Of a stretch of 64,000 nt of DNA, positions 31,435 to 41,406 are shown piece by piece. Location of the stretch: NCBI RefSeq assembly GCF_010093535.1, contig NW_022985206.1:1-64000 (forward strand). The letters run 5' to 3'. The notes beneath the pieces were generated by a model, which saw nothing but the letters and a program-made list of their open reading frames with translations, did not search any database and was not told the origin of the DNA. Within the stretch, counting starts at the first letter, position 1, and each line of letters opens with the position of its first letter. Source of the stretch: Lindgomyces ingoldianus. Lineage: Eukaryota > Ascomycota > Dothideomycetes > Pleosporales > Lindgomycetaceae. Made by a program: the position numbers and the translations under genes.

Positions 31435-32462
31435 TCAAAGCCATTGCCTGGGCACCGCTCTCTCTGACCACGTCCTCTCCCCCTCCCAAGCTAACCAATC
31501 CGATCTCGTGGTCGGCAGCAAACCCATCTGATTAACCTTCCAAATTCCCAGCCCTAACATTAGCATATTCATCAGCACATATACAATCTTGACACCAATA
31601 AGTCGACCGGAGGTGCCGGGGGTCTCAAAGGGAGCGAAGACGCGTTGTAGGGACAACACGGCGATAACGGGGGTTTTGAAGAGCGTGAAGACCATGAAGA
31701 TGGAGAAGATCTGGAGCGTGTTGCCGGTCATGTACATGCCTAAATAGAGATGCGAGTTAGCGCAAAGTCTGTGGTCGGGGGTGAGGATGGGGCGACGGAG
31801 AGTGTGGGTCTCGGGGTGCGGAGGTGTGGGAGAGGGCGTGGGTGTGAGTGTGAGTGTAGGTGTAGGTGTGGATTTCAGTATGAGTGTGGGTGTGGGTGTC
31901 GGTGTGAGTGTAGGTGTAGGTGTAGGCGTGAGTGTAGGTGTAGGTGTAGGCGTAAGTGTAGGTGTAGGTATAGGCGTGAGTATAGGTGTAGGTGTAGGCG
32001 TAAGTGTAGGGGTAGGTATGGGTGTGAGAGAGGGTGTAGGTGTGAGTGTAGATGTAGGTGTAGGTGTAGGTGTAGGTGTAGGTGTAGGTGTAGGTGTAGG
32101 TGTAGGTGTAGGTGTAGGTGTAGGTGTAGGTGTAGGTGTAGGTGTAGGTGTAGGTGTAGGTGTAGGTGTTGGTGTGGGTGTGGGTGTGTGTGGGTGTGTT
32201 TGGACGTGCCAATTGCGTTCATGGGGAGCTGCTTTGCTGGAGCAATGGCGAGTTCCCATGCCTTTTTCATTTTTAGCGTGTCCATCTCCTCTGTTGTTGG
32301 GGCCTTTCGGACTGCCGTCTTGGATGACTGTGACCGTTGCTTCGAGCTAAGGGCAGCCGTGTAGCCTGGGGGATCTGGTATGGATAGGTTTTTGGGCTTG
32401 GAGGCCGGCGTCGAGTTGAGATCGATAACCCATTGTGGCGGCGGCGGAGGCAGCGCGGACAT
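31435..32462 (-). CDS. EMC4: ER membrane protein complex subunit 4 (185 aa), gene split by a repeat-filled intron
   Basis: Exon 1 (32462-32210) encodes [16 protein letters not shown], then [11 protein letters not shown], and ends [15 protein letters not shown]. Exon 2 (31739-31435) continues [20 protein letters not shown] and [29 protein letters not shown]. Joined, they give 185 residues, the normal EMC4 size, with membrane segments in the C-terminal half. EMC4 is a core subunit of the EMC insertase that places tail-anchored and multipass proteins in the ER membrane. The only junction that keeps the frame is att g|gcacgt...ctatttag|gc atg, a 470-nt intron with a GC donor and a good gctaactc branch site. 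The intron is mostly the minisatellite at 31844-32205. No GT donor in the right phase exists in the tract. Reading through would add a long Pro-Thr or His-Leu repeat. The gene is divergent from the beta-adaptin gene, with starts about 550 bp apart. Confidence 0.9.
31844..32205 (+). repeat. GTGTAG-type 6-bp minisatellite within the EMC4 intron
   Basis: On the plus strand the tract is made of ggtgta and ggtgtgag variants. A nearly perfect run of about 19 tgtagg units spans about 32053-32168, with degenerate units on both sides, a pattern expected of slippage with older edges. On the EMC4 coding strand it reads as ctacac repeats, free of GT dinucleotides and of in-frame stops in several frames. 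That explains the long spurious Pro-Thr, His-Leu and Tyr-Thr ORFs found here. Confidence 0.92.
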
Positions 32463-32905
32463 TATCGCCGTGTATGTAGGCCAAAAATGAAGCTGATTTC
32501 AAAGAGAGGGCGTCACACAGGAGGGTTGACGGTTGCGGGGGTGGAGGGTGGAAGGTTGCGGCGGAGGTGGGAGATGTTTTGTCGCCGTGTTTCACTGTCC
32601 TGGCTGGTCCGCTCCGCAAAAAACGTGGGAGTGCTGAGCCGCTGCACAGGCTTGGCGCAACGCACGCTCCTCATCCGTGACGACTCCGGTCTGTTCTCCA
32701 AAAACATCTGTTGACTCCATCGCCAGTGCCGTTTCACTCATCTGAACCCTCTTCACTTTCTGCCCTTGACTCTCACATAATGCGCATTGGCACGTACATC
32801 GAGTGAGCGCTGGTCGGTCCAATCAACTTGCGCACAGCCTCGCCGCTGCCGTAAAGGAGGGGGGGCGGCTAAGACGACGAAGAGAGGCGAGCTGCCTGCT
32901 GCCCA

Positions 32906-32945
<40 letters not shown>

Positions 32946-33015
32946 GATTGTGTCACCACCAGGCACATGCACATCGCCCGCCCTGCGGAAGGACACGAGA
33001 CACGAATAGCCCGCC
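32463..33015. promoter_or_regulatory. Bidirectional promoter region, EMC4 / AP-1 beta
   Basis: The starts of EMC4 (32462, minus) and beta-adaptin (33016, plus) are 553 bp apart, so the two housekeeping genes must share this region. It contains a (CTG)12 run at 32907-32942, probably in the beta-adaptin leader. I see no clear TATA box. Confidence 0.55.
32907..32942 (+). repeat. (CTG)12 trinucleotide repeat
   Basis: Twelve uninterrupted CTG units, about 75 bp before the beta-adaptin ATG. It is preceded by an imperfect ctgcc/ctgc stretch. It is likely transcribed in the 5' leader and is a candidate for length variation between isolates. Confidence 0.9.
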
Positions 33016-35634
33016 ATGAGCGCAGGCGGCCAGGATGCGAAGCTCTTCGCTCGAGTACGTCCCCTCTACCTCCCCTCTTCCCCCCCGTCCCATATCTCTG
33101 CACGCCTTACACCATCGCCCTCCCGGACCCCAACCTGCACGCCTACATTCTTCCAGCCTCCATTCTGCCCGCCTTCATTCTTCCCACCTCCATTCTTCCC
33201 CCCCTTCCCCCCCTCCCCTACATTCCTACCCTTCCCCGTATCTATCCCCTTTGGCTACAACATTGTGACTGCCATCCCACACCTCACCTCTCCTGCCCCT
33301 CCTCTGCCCCTCACCTGCCCCTCACCTGCCCCTCCCCCTACCATGTCGCCGCCATGTTCCTTCCCTACGCTTTCGACAGCGCCCGCTTACCATATCTCCC
33401 TTCCCCACAGGGCAAAGTAGCAGAGCTGCGGCTGGAACTTAACAGCGGTGGGAAGAAGGATAAGAATTTCGCCGCCAAGAAGACGGCCTTGAAGAAGATC
33501 GTCGCCAACATGACCATGAGCAATAACGACATGGTCGCCCTGTTCCCCGACATCGTCGGCTGCATGCACATTCCCAGTCTGGAGATCAAGAAGATGTGCT
33601 TCTTGTATCTGGTCAACTATGCCAGGATAAAACCCGACATTGCCCTCAAGGCCCTGCCCATCATCCAGGAGGACATGCATGATAATAACCCCCTCGTCCG
33701 CGCCCTCGCTCTCCGCACCATGTCCTACATCCACGTGAGAGAGTACGTCGAAGCCACCGTCCCACACCTCAAAAACCTCCTCCGTGACAACGATCCCTAT
33801 GTCCGCAAGACGGCCGCCTTCTGCGTGGCAAAGTTGTATGACCACGACCGGCACTTGGTCGAGTCGTCGGATCTGATCGACAAGCTGAACGGCATGCTGA
33901 GGGACGAGAACCCCACCGTTGTCTCCAGCGCCTTGGCCGGCCTGATGGACATCTGGGAACGGAGCGAGAACATCAAACTGACCATTGACTATGCCAGCGC
34001 ATCGAAGATCGTGTCCATCCTCCCCGATTGCTCTGAATGGGGTCAGACGTACATCCTGGAAGCCATGATGAACTACGTCCCACAGGACTCCTCCGAAGCT
34101 GCCCTTCTTGCCGAGCGCATATCCCCTCGGCTCTCGCACTCGAATTCTGCCGTGGTGCTCACTTGCATCCGTGTGATATTATACCTCATGAACTATATTT
34201 CCGATCAGAAAGTGATCACCTCGCTTTGTAATAAGCTCTCCCCGCCACTCGTCACCCTTCTATCGAAAGGCCCGGAGATCCAGTATCTAGCACTTCGAAA
34301 CGCGTTACTCATCCTCCAACGGCGGCCTGAGGTCCTGCGGAACGACATCCGTGTTTTCTTCTGCAAATATAACGACCCAATCTACGTCAAAGTTACCAAG
34401 CTCGAGCTCATCTTCATGCTCGCTACAGAAAAAAATATCAAAGAAGTCCTGACTGAACTCGCAGAGTAAGTGTATTTTTGCCCTCCCATGTTTTACGCCC
34501 CCCCCTCCCCCCTCTCTGTCCCCCCACATCCTAACCTCTCACAGATATGCCACCGAAATCGACGTCGACTTCGTCCGCAAATCTGTCCGCGCCATCGGCA
34601 AACTCGCCATAAAAATCCCGCCCTCATCCCAACTGTGCATCTCCACGCTCCTGACCCTCGTCTCCACAAAAGTCTCTTACATCGTGCAAGAAGCCACTGT
34701 CGTGATCCGAAACATTTTCCGCAAATATCCAAACCAGTATGAATCTATCATCTCCACGCTGTGCGAAAACCTCGACTCCCTCGACGAGCCTGAAGCCAAA
34801 GCCGCGATGATTTGGGTTATAGGGCAGTATGCGGATAGGATTGAGGATAGCGATGTGCTATTGGACGATTTTTTGGACGGGTTTAAGGAGGAGACGCATG
34901 AGGTGCAATTAGCGTTGTTGACGGCGACGGTGAAGTTGTTTATTCAGCGGCCAACTCGTGGTTCCTCTCTCGTCCCAAAAGTTCTCAAATGGGCAACCGA
35001 AGAAACAGATAACCCCGACCTCCGTGATCGGGGGTACATGTACTGGCGGCTCCTGTCCTCCGCACCCGAGGACGCGAAGCGTATCGTTATGGGCGATAAA
35101 CCGGCCATCACGGCTGAGGAAAGCGAGAAACTTGATCCCGGGACGTTGGAGGAAATGTGTTTGAATGTGGGTACGTTGGCGACGGTGTATTTGAAACCGG
35201 TGAATCAGGTGTTTAGGTCCGCGAGACAGAGGAGGTTGCAAGACAGCCCTGCACTGCAGAAAGCGGGGCTGCCGACGGTTGTGGCGGCGAAGGTTGCGAG
35301 AGATCGCGCAGTTGCGGAACGGGCGAGGCTAGATACCACTACCTCGAATATGCATCCGACGAACGGGCATGGTGGCAGTACGCTCGCACCGACAAACGGT
35401 AATGGCAGCGGTAATGGAACTGCGAACTCTAGTTCCAATAACCTGGCTGCGGCGGTTAATGAAGCAGACCTTTATTTCGCGGGGGTCGGCCGGCAGAGTA
35501 CATTCGGTGGTAGTCCCATCGTAGGAAGTGATGCAGGGAATGTGGGCGGTGGGTGGGTGGTAAATCAGAACTCGGCACAGCAAGCGGTGCTAAGTCCGGG
35601 GGGTGCAGATGGGGGCGGCGATTTGTTGCTGTAG
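33016..35634 (+). CDS. AP-1 clathrin adaptor complex beta subunit (727 aa, two introns)
   Basis: Exons 33016-33054, 33411-34465 and 34545-35634 join in frame ([13 protein letters not shown] | [19 protein letters not shown]). The introns are 356 nt (gtacgt...cccacag, CT-rich and unusually long) and 79 nt (gtaagt...tcacag). Residues about 14-560 form the HEAT-repeat trunk of beta-adaptins, with [43 protein letters not shown] and [19 protein letters not shown]. The tail is a Gly/Asn/Ser-rich linker ending GGDLLL, a possible clathrin-box-like motif; there is no folded ear domain, and 727 residues is within the usual fungal range. The protein acts with gamma, mu and sigma subunits in clathrin-coated vesicle traffic between trans-Golgi and endosomes. 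AP-2 beta is the main alternative. Confidence 0.9.
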
Positions 35635-38600
35635 TGAGAGGGGGGAGGTGGAGGTGGAATGAGATAGCTCATGGGTCATAGAAGATGAGAGCTAGGATTG
35701 TAATACGTTAAGTGTTGATATTTTCATGTGAGGTATTGCCGTAGCTGTGGCTAATTATTCGAGAATCTAGCATGTGGAATATAATGGAATAGGCTTGACT
35801 AGTAAAGCTTTGTTGTCGTTGCACAAAGTCTTGTTCTAGACTTTTGTTGCTATAGCTAGGCCTTTCCGCGCTTGTCTCAAATGCATTCGAGCGAGCGTTC
35901 GAAGAGCTTCGACCCCATTTCAACTTTACTCCAGGTAGAGGGCTCAGCTGGTTTGCTGTATATGTGTGCAGCAGCACGTAGCTGTATATCTACTCATAGA
36001 AAAACTCAGTTATTAATGTACTGTCGATTAATTTAACATACTAATAACCGTCAAGCAGTGTGACCAACCGCTAGCACGCCTAAAAGTACAGTGCTGCAGT
36101 ACACTAATTTTGCTCACGCACGTACGTACAGGACATCTACTTAGTATACTATACTGTATATGAGACTGCTGTACTGTTTACAGCAGTTATACAGGATTTC
36201 AGGTAATTTCACGCGCTGATTATTGTTGCTAGGGCAGGTTTCTAAGGCCCAGGAGTCTTGTGTTCAGAAATTAATGCAGAGAATGGTATTCGTGCTTACT
36301 TTGTTAGCAATCTCCTAACAAATTCAACAACCATGCCATCTCCCTTGTCCTCTTGCCCATCATGATATCCCAATTCCTATCCCAATCAACGAGGCAATAT
36401 TTCCAGCGTGTTGCCGCCTAGCAGGCTTCATCCAGCTTATCTACACCGTCCCTGCGTGGGGCAACTCTTTCAAAGCGTATGCGAGATACCTGGGCTAGGG
36501 AGCGCATAAATAATGCTTTCTATTGTGTTAGAATTCTCTTTGAGATTAACTGGGATAATATATAGTGTTCTGGCGTTAAATTAACCGCCGAGCAGCTGGG
36601 ATATTGGCTATCACGGCTTCCTAATCTGGTATGGTCTCTAGCTTTAGCTTAAATACCTCATAATACTTCAGTTACTGTATACGAACTGTACACCTACGTC
36701 ACCTCCTCCGTACAGTGAGTTAGTAACAGCCGACTACTCCGTAACTGTACTATACAGCCTTAAAGCACTCCTAGCTATCGGTTGGACACACTGCTGTCAA
36801 GTCTGCAGTCGTCGTACTAGGCATCGAGGTCAGTAGAGTAGTATAGTATCCCAACACCTTTTTTTTTTTTAGCTGAACGGAATCATAGTATATCTAGGTG
36901 AGGAGATGCTACCACTCATCCTTCTTGATAGACACCAAGCACTTGTGCACGGGGTATGGGCGAGTAGCGGGAACGAAGTGTCAGGACGATGTTTGTACTT
37001 CTCGGCTTTCTCCCATTATAGTTTCAGGAACAAGTGTAGGTAGCATCTAGTCCTATTTTTCTCCCCAACTCCTCCAGTAATGAAACTGTTGTATTGGTTT
37101 CGGCTCGCGATTTCTCTCTTTCGTGTTTTCTGGGATTAATACTCAAGGCATTGGTCTAAATATATTGGTTCTGCTTTTCAAGCCTTGTTTGCATAGAGCA
37201 GCGCGTAATTTCGTTCGAACATGAACATGGCAGCTTTCGGTGGAATTGATAAGCCAGTATTGTCCAAGGGACACCACTCATAGGATAATGCTTTGTATGA
37301 TTGTTTACTTTGGTTAATATGGAGAAGACAATGGTATGTGGAATCGTCGCTAGAACCTCGCCCAGTACAATGATACGGATTGCAGTCGGAAGTTCCAGGG
37401 ACGGAATCTTAAAGAAATTTCGTAGTCCTGTACCTGCTAGCAAGGCTGAGCAAGCTAAGACCCCTTTAAACCTGTCATGGAGCTCACCGCCGCGCTTCTA
37501 GATTGGATTGTTGGCATAACGGCCTCGTCGACATCTGTATTCCCGTCCTGAGTGCTCTTTTGCTTCCGCTACTTCGGCGGCCAACTGCCATAGAAAATAC
37601 GGGCGTAGCAAGTATGGCGATCCTCGTCTAAGTATAGCACTATTGATAATCAATAATGGATGTGATGGCGATGGCGGTTGCTGACCTCAGTCTAGTTCGC
37701 GCGCCGGCAGGGCTAGCGATCGTCTTCATGGCAGGGATTACCCATCATCGTCATGATCTATTCGCGATTGACTGAGGCTCTGCGAGCGCACTGATACAGG
37801 CGCTGACAGTGCGCGCGGATCCCCTGCGTGCGATTTGCCTGCACGTCAAGAACATGCGGGAGGCTGTTTGGCAGTGCTCCATGCCAGGGATTCCGGAACC
37901 GATTGCTATCTTCATCTCTAAGCTTTCAAGACCCCACATAGTTTCTCTGACGCCTAAATAGCCTCTACAGTGTGTTCATGAAGAAAGCAATGAAATGTGC
38001 GCTGTTTGCTCGCTTTCCACACGCAGTATTCCAGGAGCTAGATACTAGCTCCATTTGCGAACTCGCGAGGAACTGTCTAGTTTCCGACGCCTCCTCTATT
38101 CCTACCCCTACGTACGTGCGTATCTTTGCTCCCCGGCCCTTTCGTATAGTCGGCATCTTGTCATGTCACGAGTTAAGGCAAGATGTAGGTATTCTTCGTG
38201 CGATCGCTAGCCGGAATAGACGAGGACAGTAAAGTTAGCGCATACCCATCAGTTTCCAACATCTTCTTTAGGGTAGAACTTACTCTATCTTACGATATCG
38301 TGCCCTATATGAAGTAACATCAGATTTCTTAGCGAGTACAACAAGAGTAGAGGTGAGAGGTGAAGGGTGAAGGGTCTCCCGCTAATCTCAAGCATTCGGT
38401 TAAGCGCCGCAAGGAGGACTGACTAAATGTCGCTAACTACTTCCCGAGAACTTGAAAGGGCTCCTTTAAGCGGCTGCAGAGAGTTGAAAAAAAACCATTG
38501 GAGAGACTTTCTCCTAGCTTTTATTCTCTTTTGCCCTCTGGTAAATTCCTTATAATACAGGCAACTTACTCCGGCTCTATAGACGTCCTGTTGAATTTGT

Positions 38601-39257
38601 GAATGACAGTAAACCGCGAGAGCTAAAAAGAATTCTAAACGGCAATTTCGTCGAGCTAGCAAGCGTCTAGAAAGTTTATTATCTTTCTAAAGTATTGCCC
38701 ACGTGGCGAGTGCAGGTTTTGAGAAATACAACTTATCCAATCTTTTTAAAGCTTGTGCAGTGAATACTAAACAGGGAAATGGCACCCAATGTTGTGAGCG
38801 CGAAGGCATCAAGAATATGTCTAAGACATACTCTTCCTGTTCTAAACGCATTACTTGAACAGCGCGGGAAGCTGAAAGGCAATATGATGGTGGAGTGGAT
38901 AGTAACAGGAAAACAACCAACGCCGAAATTATAAAGCTAGCAAGCATCGAAACATCCTCATTCGAAAGATATTTCCTAACCCACAATAACAGGTCCAATG
39001 AAAGGAAAACCCATCCCATTTGTAAAAGGCTATGTAGGGTATCTTTGCAGTTGCATCCCCTTGTGTGCTAATTTGTGAACCGAGCCCAAACTTGAACAGA
39101 AACCATTCTGTTGCACATTACGAAAACCGTTAAAAAGATCTTCTTAACCCAATCCCCCTCTCTTACCTCTCTTACCTCTCTTCCCCATCTCTTTCACCAG
39201 CTCCCTCCACCATCACCCTCCATCATATCACCCCTATCTCCCCCCCGAAAAAACCAC
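35635..39257. other. 3.6-kb spacer containing a hAT-like element
   Basis: After the beta-adaptin 3' end there is no supported gene up to the DUF1774 gene. ORFs of 60-110 codons (e.g. 37156-37443, 38687-39019 minus) lack motifs and overlap each other. The only structure recognised is the hAT-like element at 36056-36793. Confidence 0.5.
36056..36793. mobile_element. Non-autonomous hAT-like transposon (738 bp) with 8-bp target duplication
   Basis: The ends are inverted repeats. The left is CAGTGTGACCAACCGCTAGC and the reverse complement of the right is CAGTGTGTCCAACCGATAGC, 18 of 20 identical. CAGTG-type termini are characteristic of the hAT superfamily, which makes 8-bp target duplications. 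The flanks are ccgtcaag (36048-36055) and ctgtcaag (36794-36801), 8 bp with one C/T difference. The interior is AT-rich, rich in tacag/ctgta motifs and has no transposase ORF, so mobility would need a transposase supplied elsewhere. Confidence 0.8.
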
Positions 39258-40413
39258 CTACTCATTAGCTAACAACGGAGCCCTCTCTCGATCCTCACTG
39301 ACAATCTCCCCGCGGGCAAAAGGATCACGACCTAGGAGTCCCGGGACCCCGACAGCAAGTGACAGCACGAACAAAATGCCCATGATGATGAATGCGAAAA
39401 TCCATTGGAACGCGATGACCTTGGTTAGGAATTGGGTTACGCCGATTGCTGGGATAGTTAGTGCTACTCTGCCCATAGGACGGGAAAGAGGGGAGAGAGG
39501 GGATTACCAGCTGCAAGGATAGACAGTTCAAAGCCCATGGTATAGTCTTTGAATGCGACGAGGAAGAAAACACCGTATGCGAGAATCCCCCAGATGAAGA
39601 TGTTTGCGACAATGCGCGCAGGCAGATTATGAGCATCTACCATAACCGCACCGCACCAGTAGAGCGCGACGAAGTTCCATGCCAGCGGGCCACTCACAGT
39701 TGAGATGTGAATGATGCGAGGCGTAGCACTGTGGCGGAAATAGGCAAATGAGAGGTTGAAGAAATTGATGATGAGAAGGAGTTCGGCGAGCCAGAAGTAC
39801 GAGCGTACCCAGAGGTGGATGAAACCAAAGAGGAGGAGGTTGTTGACGATGAAGTGTGAGCCTACATTAGCGGCGGCGGCTATGTAGACATTGTTGGAGG
39901 AGTAGAGGTGCCAGGAGTAGGCGAGTTGCAGGATGAAGAGTATGAGCCTTGAGGCGTGTGGTTAGCGGCTCAGATGCTCTAAACTTCTCACAGTTCACAA
40001 GCAGGTGGTGACGTGGAAGTTGAATGATCTTACCAATAGACGCTGACAATAATGGCATTCATAGCAAAAGGACTCGGATGCGCATGATTCTGACCCCAGA
40101 TCGTTCTCCGTTCATACTTCCCCTCATGCGGAGCATTGAAGGTGTAGTAGAAGGACGTGACGACGATGATGAGCCAAGTCACAGCGGTAGTGATCTTGTA
40201 CGCGAGGATGGATTTGCGGGAGAACTCATCATGGCGACTGAAGGGGTTGACTACAGTGCTCTCGTTATCCGTGGGATTGTTCTCGGAACCAGAAGTAGAC
40301 ACGCTTGGGGTGAGGTTTGGAGAGTTGGAACTAGAGAAGAGCTCGTAAGGAAAATAGTACCTACGGCGGTTGATGCCTCGCTGGGCACTGTCTGCGGCTC
40401 CGTTCTCCGGCAT
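39258..40413 (-). CDS. DUF1774 fungal multipass membrane protein (336 aa, two introns)
   Basis: Exons 40413-40034, 39947-39508 and 39448-39258 join in frame to 336 residues. The introns are 86 nt (gtaaga...cctcaag, with ctaac) and 59 nt (gtaatc...atcccag, with ctaac). Recognisable blocks are VVNPFSRHDEFSRKSILAYK, a WGQNHAHPSPFAMNAIIVSV segment, WLILFILQLAYSWHLYSSNN, VGSHFIVNNLLLFGFIHLWV and IGVTQFLTKVIAFQWIFAF, with GVPGLLGRDPF near the end. About seven or eight membrane spans can be counted. This is the pattern of the DUF1774 family, restricted to fungi and of unknown function. The frame is open upstream to 40545 but begins there with TTG; the ATG at 40413 (MPENGAADS) is the first usable start and leaves a soluble N terminus of about 70 residues. 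Confidence 0.87.
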
Positions 40414-41406
40414 GAGTTCGAACGATTGGGGTAGATTTTTGATAGCTGTGTGAACGGGTGGGGTTAGTTTTCTGAGAGTTGTACGAACGCGTGGAGAGAA
40501 GAGGAGTGGAGAAAGGAAAAGGAAGGCAGAGAGTAAGATGAACAAGAGACTGTTTGTTTAGTGGTATGGCGCTAGCACGGCTTTGTAGTCAGGTCATTGA
40601 AACCACGTAAAGGCAGGTACGTCATTCTAGCACTGCTTGGCATCTGGTGCCCAAGTCCAAGCTTCCCCGCACTTTCTTTTCCCCTGCACACCACCACCAC
40701 GCCGCATGACATGCCACACCGACATTCACTGGTCCACGGCTCGCTACAAGAGGGTACCTTGTGACAGTTTTCGAGCGGGGCATGCCGCGTCGAGCATCAA
40801 AGAGAGCGTGTGTTCCCGCACCAGGCGCCCGGAAAAGCGAGACCAATTGAGCAATTGAGCAATTAATCAAAGAGGGTCCCGGGGAAGTGACATGACATTC
40901 GATTCCAAGGCCAAAACTCCGAAACACTGCAATAACCCTGTTCCCGCATGCAAGCACACAACATTACACAAGCGGGTATCTCTAGCAAATGTCCGCACCC
41001 ACAGGATCCCGTCCCTTGCCGGGGAGGGAAAACAGCTAAAGAGCGAATGAAAACAGGGAAAAGACAGAATTATAGAACAATGATGGGCAACTGAATCGTG
41101 GCCATCGAAGATCACACATTGCCATGCCAGGAGCTGGGCGAGGGCAAGACATCCAAAATCCCACGAACGCCAGAAAAAGCACTGTACTCGCCCAGTATCC
41201 TCGGCCAATCACAAACCCTGGAGCCTAGCACGAACAACATCACCCACTTCATTCTTCCCTGCTGCGCCATCCCGGCCACAAGCACGGAAACGCAAGCGTT
41301 GTGTTTCAGGAAGAAACCCGCGCATTGAATTGATAGATGCTCGTCTTCCGTTGATGAAGTCCCTAGACGAAGCTGGCAGACACGAACTCGCCCTGCAGTG
41401 AAAAAT
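40414..41406. other. Spacer between DUF1774 and Hos3-type genes
   Basis: Contains the CT-rich leader of the DUF1774 gene (40414-40545) and the 3' end of the deacetylase gene. ORFs here are shorter than 125 codons and show no motif. Confidence 0.4.

Noticed and set aside
31435..32350. Long Pro-Thr, His-Leu, Tyr-Thr, Cys-Arg and Gly-Val repeat ORFs on both strands
   Set aside because: They are translations of the GTGTAG-type minisatellite. EMC4 sequence flanks the tract and joins cleanly only if it is intronic.
32787..33410. Upstream extension of the beta-adaptin ORF from 32787
   Set aside because: This part translates the (CTG)12 leader and the CT-rich first intron. The conserved [13 protein letters not shown] exon at 33016 splices to the trunk.
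33387..34139. 250-codon minus-strand ORF opposite beta-adaptin
   Set aside because: It is the antisense shadow of a strongly conserved exon with biased codons; no motif of its own.
40414..40545. N-terminal extension of the DUF1774 protein with a hydrophobic stretch
   Set aside because: The open frame begins with TTG, and the hydrophobic text is a translation of a CT-rich leader; the first ATG is at 40413.
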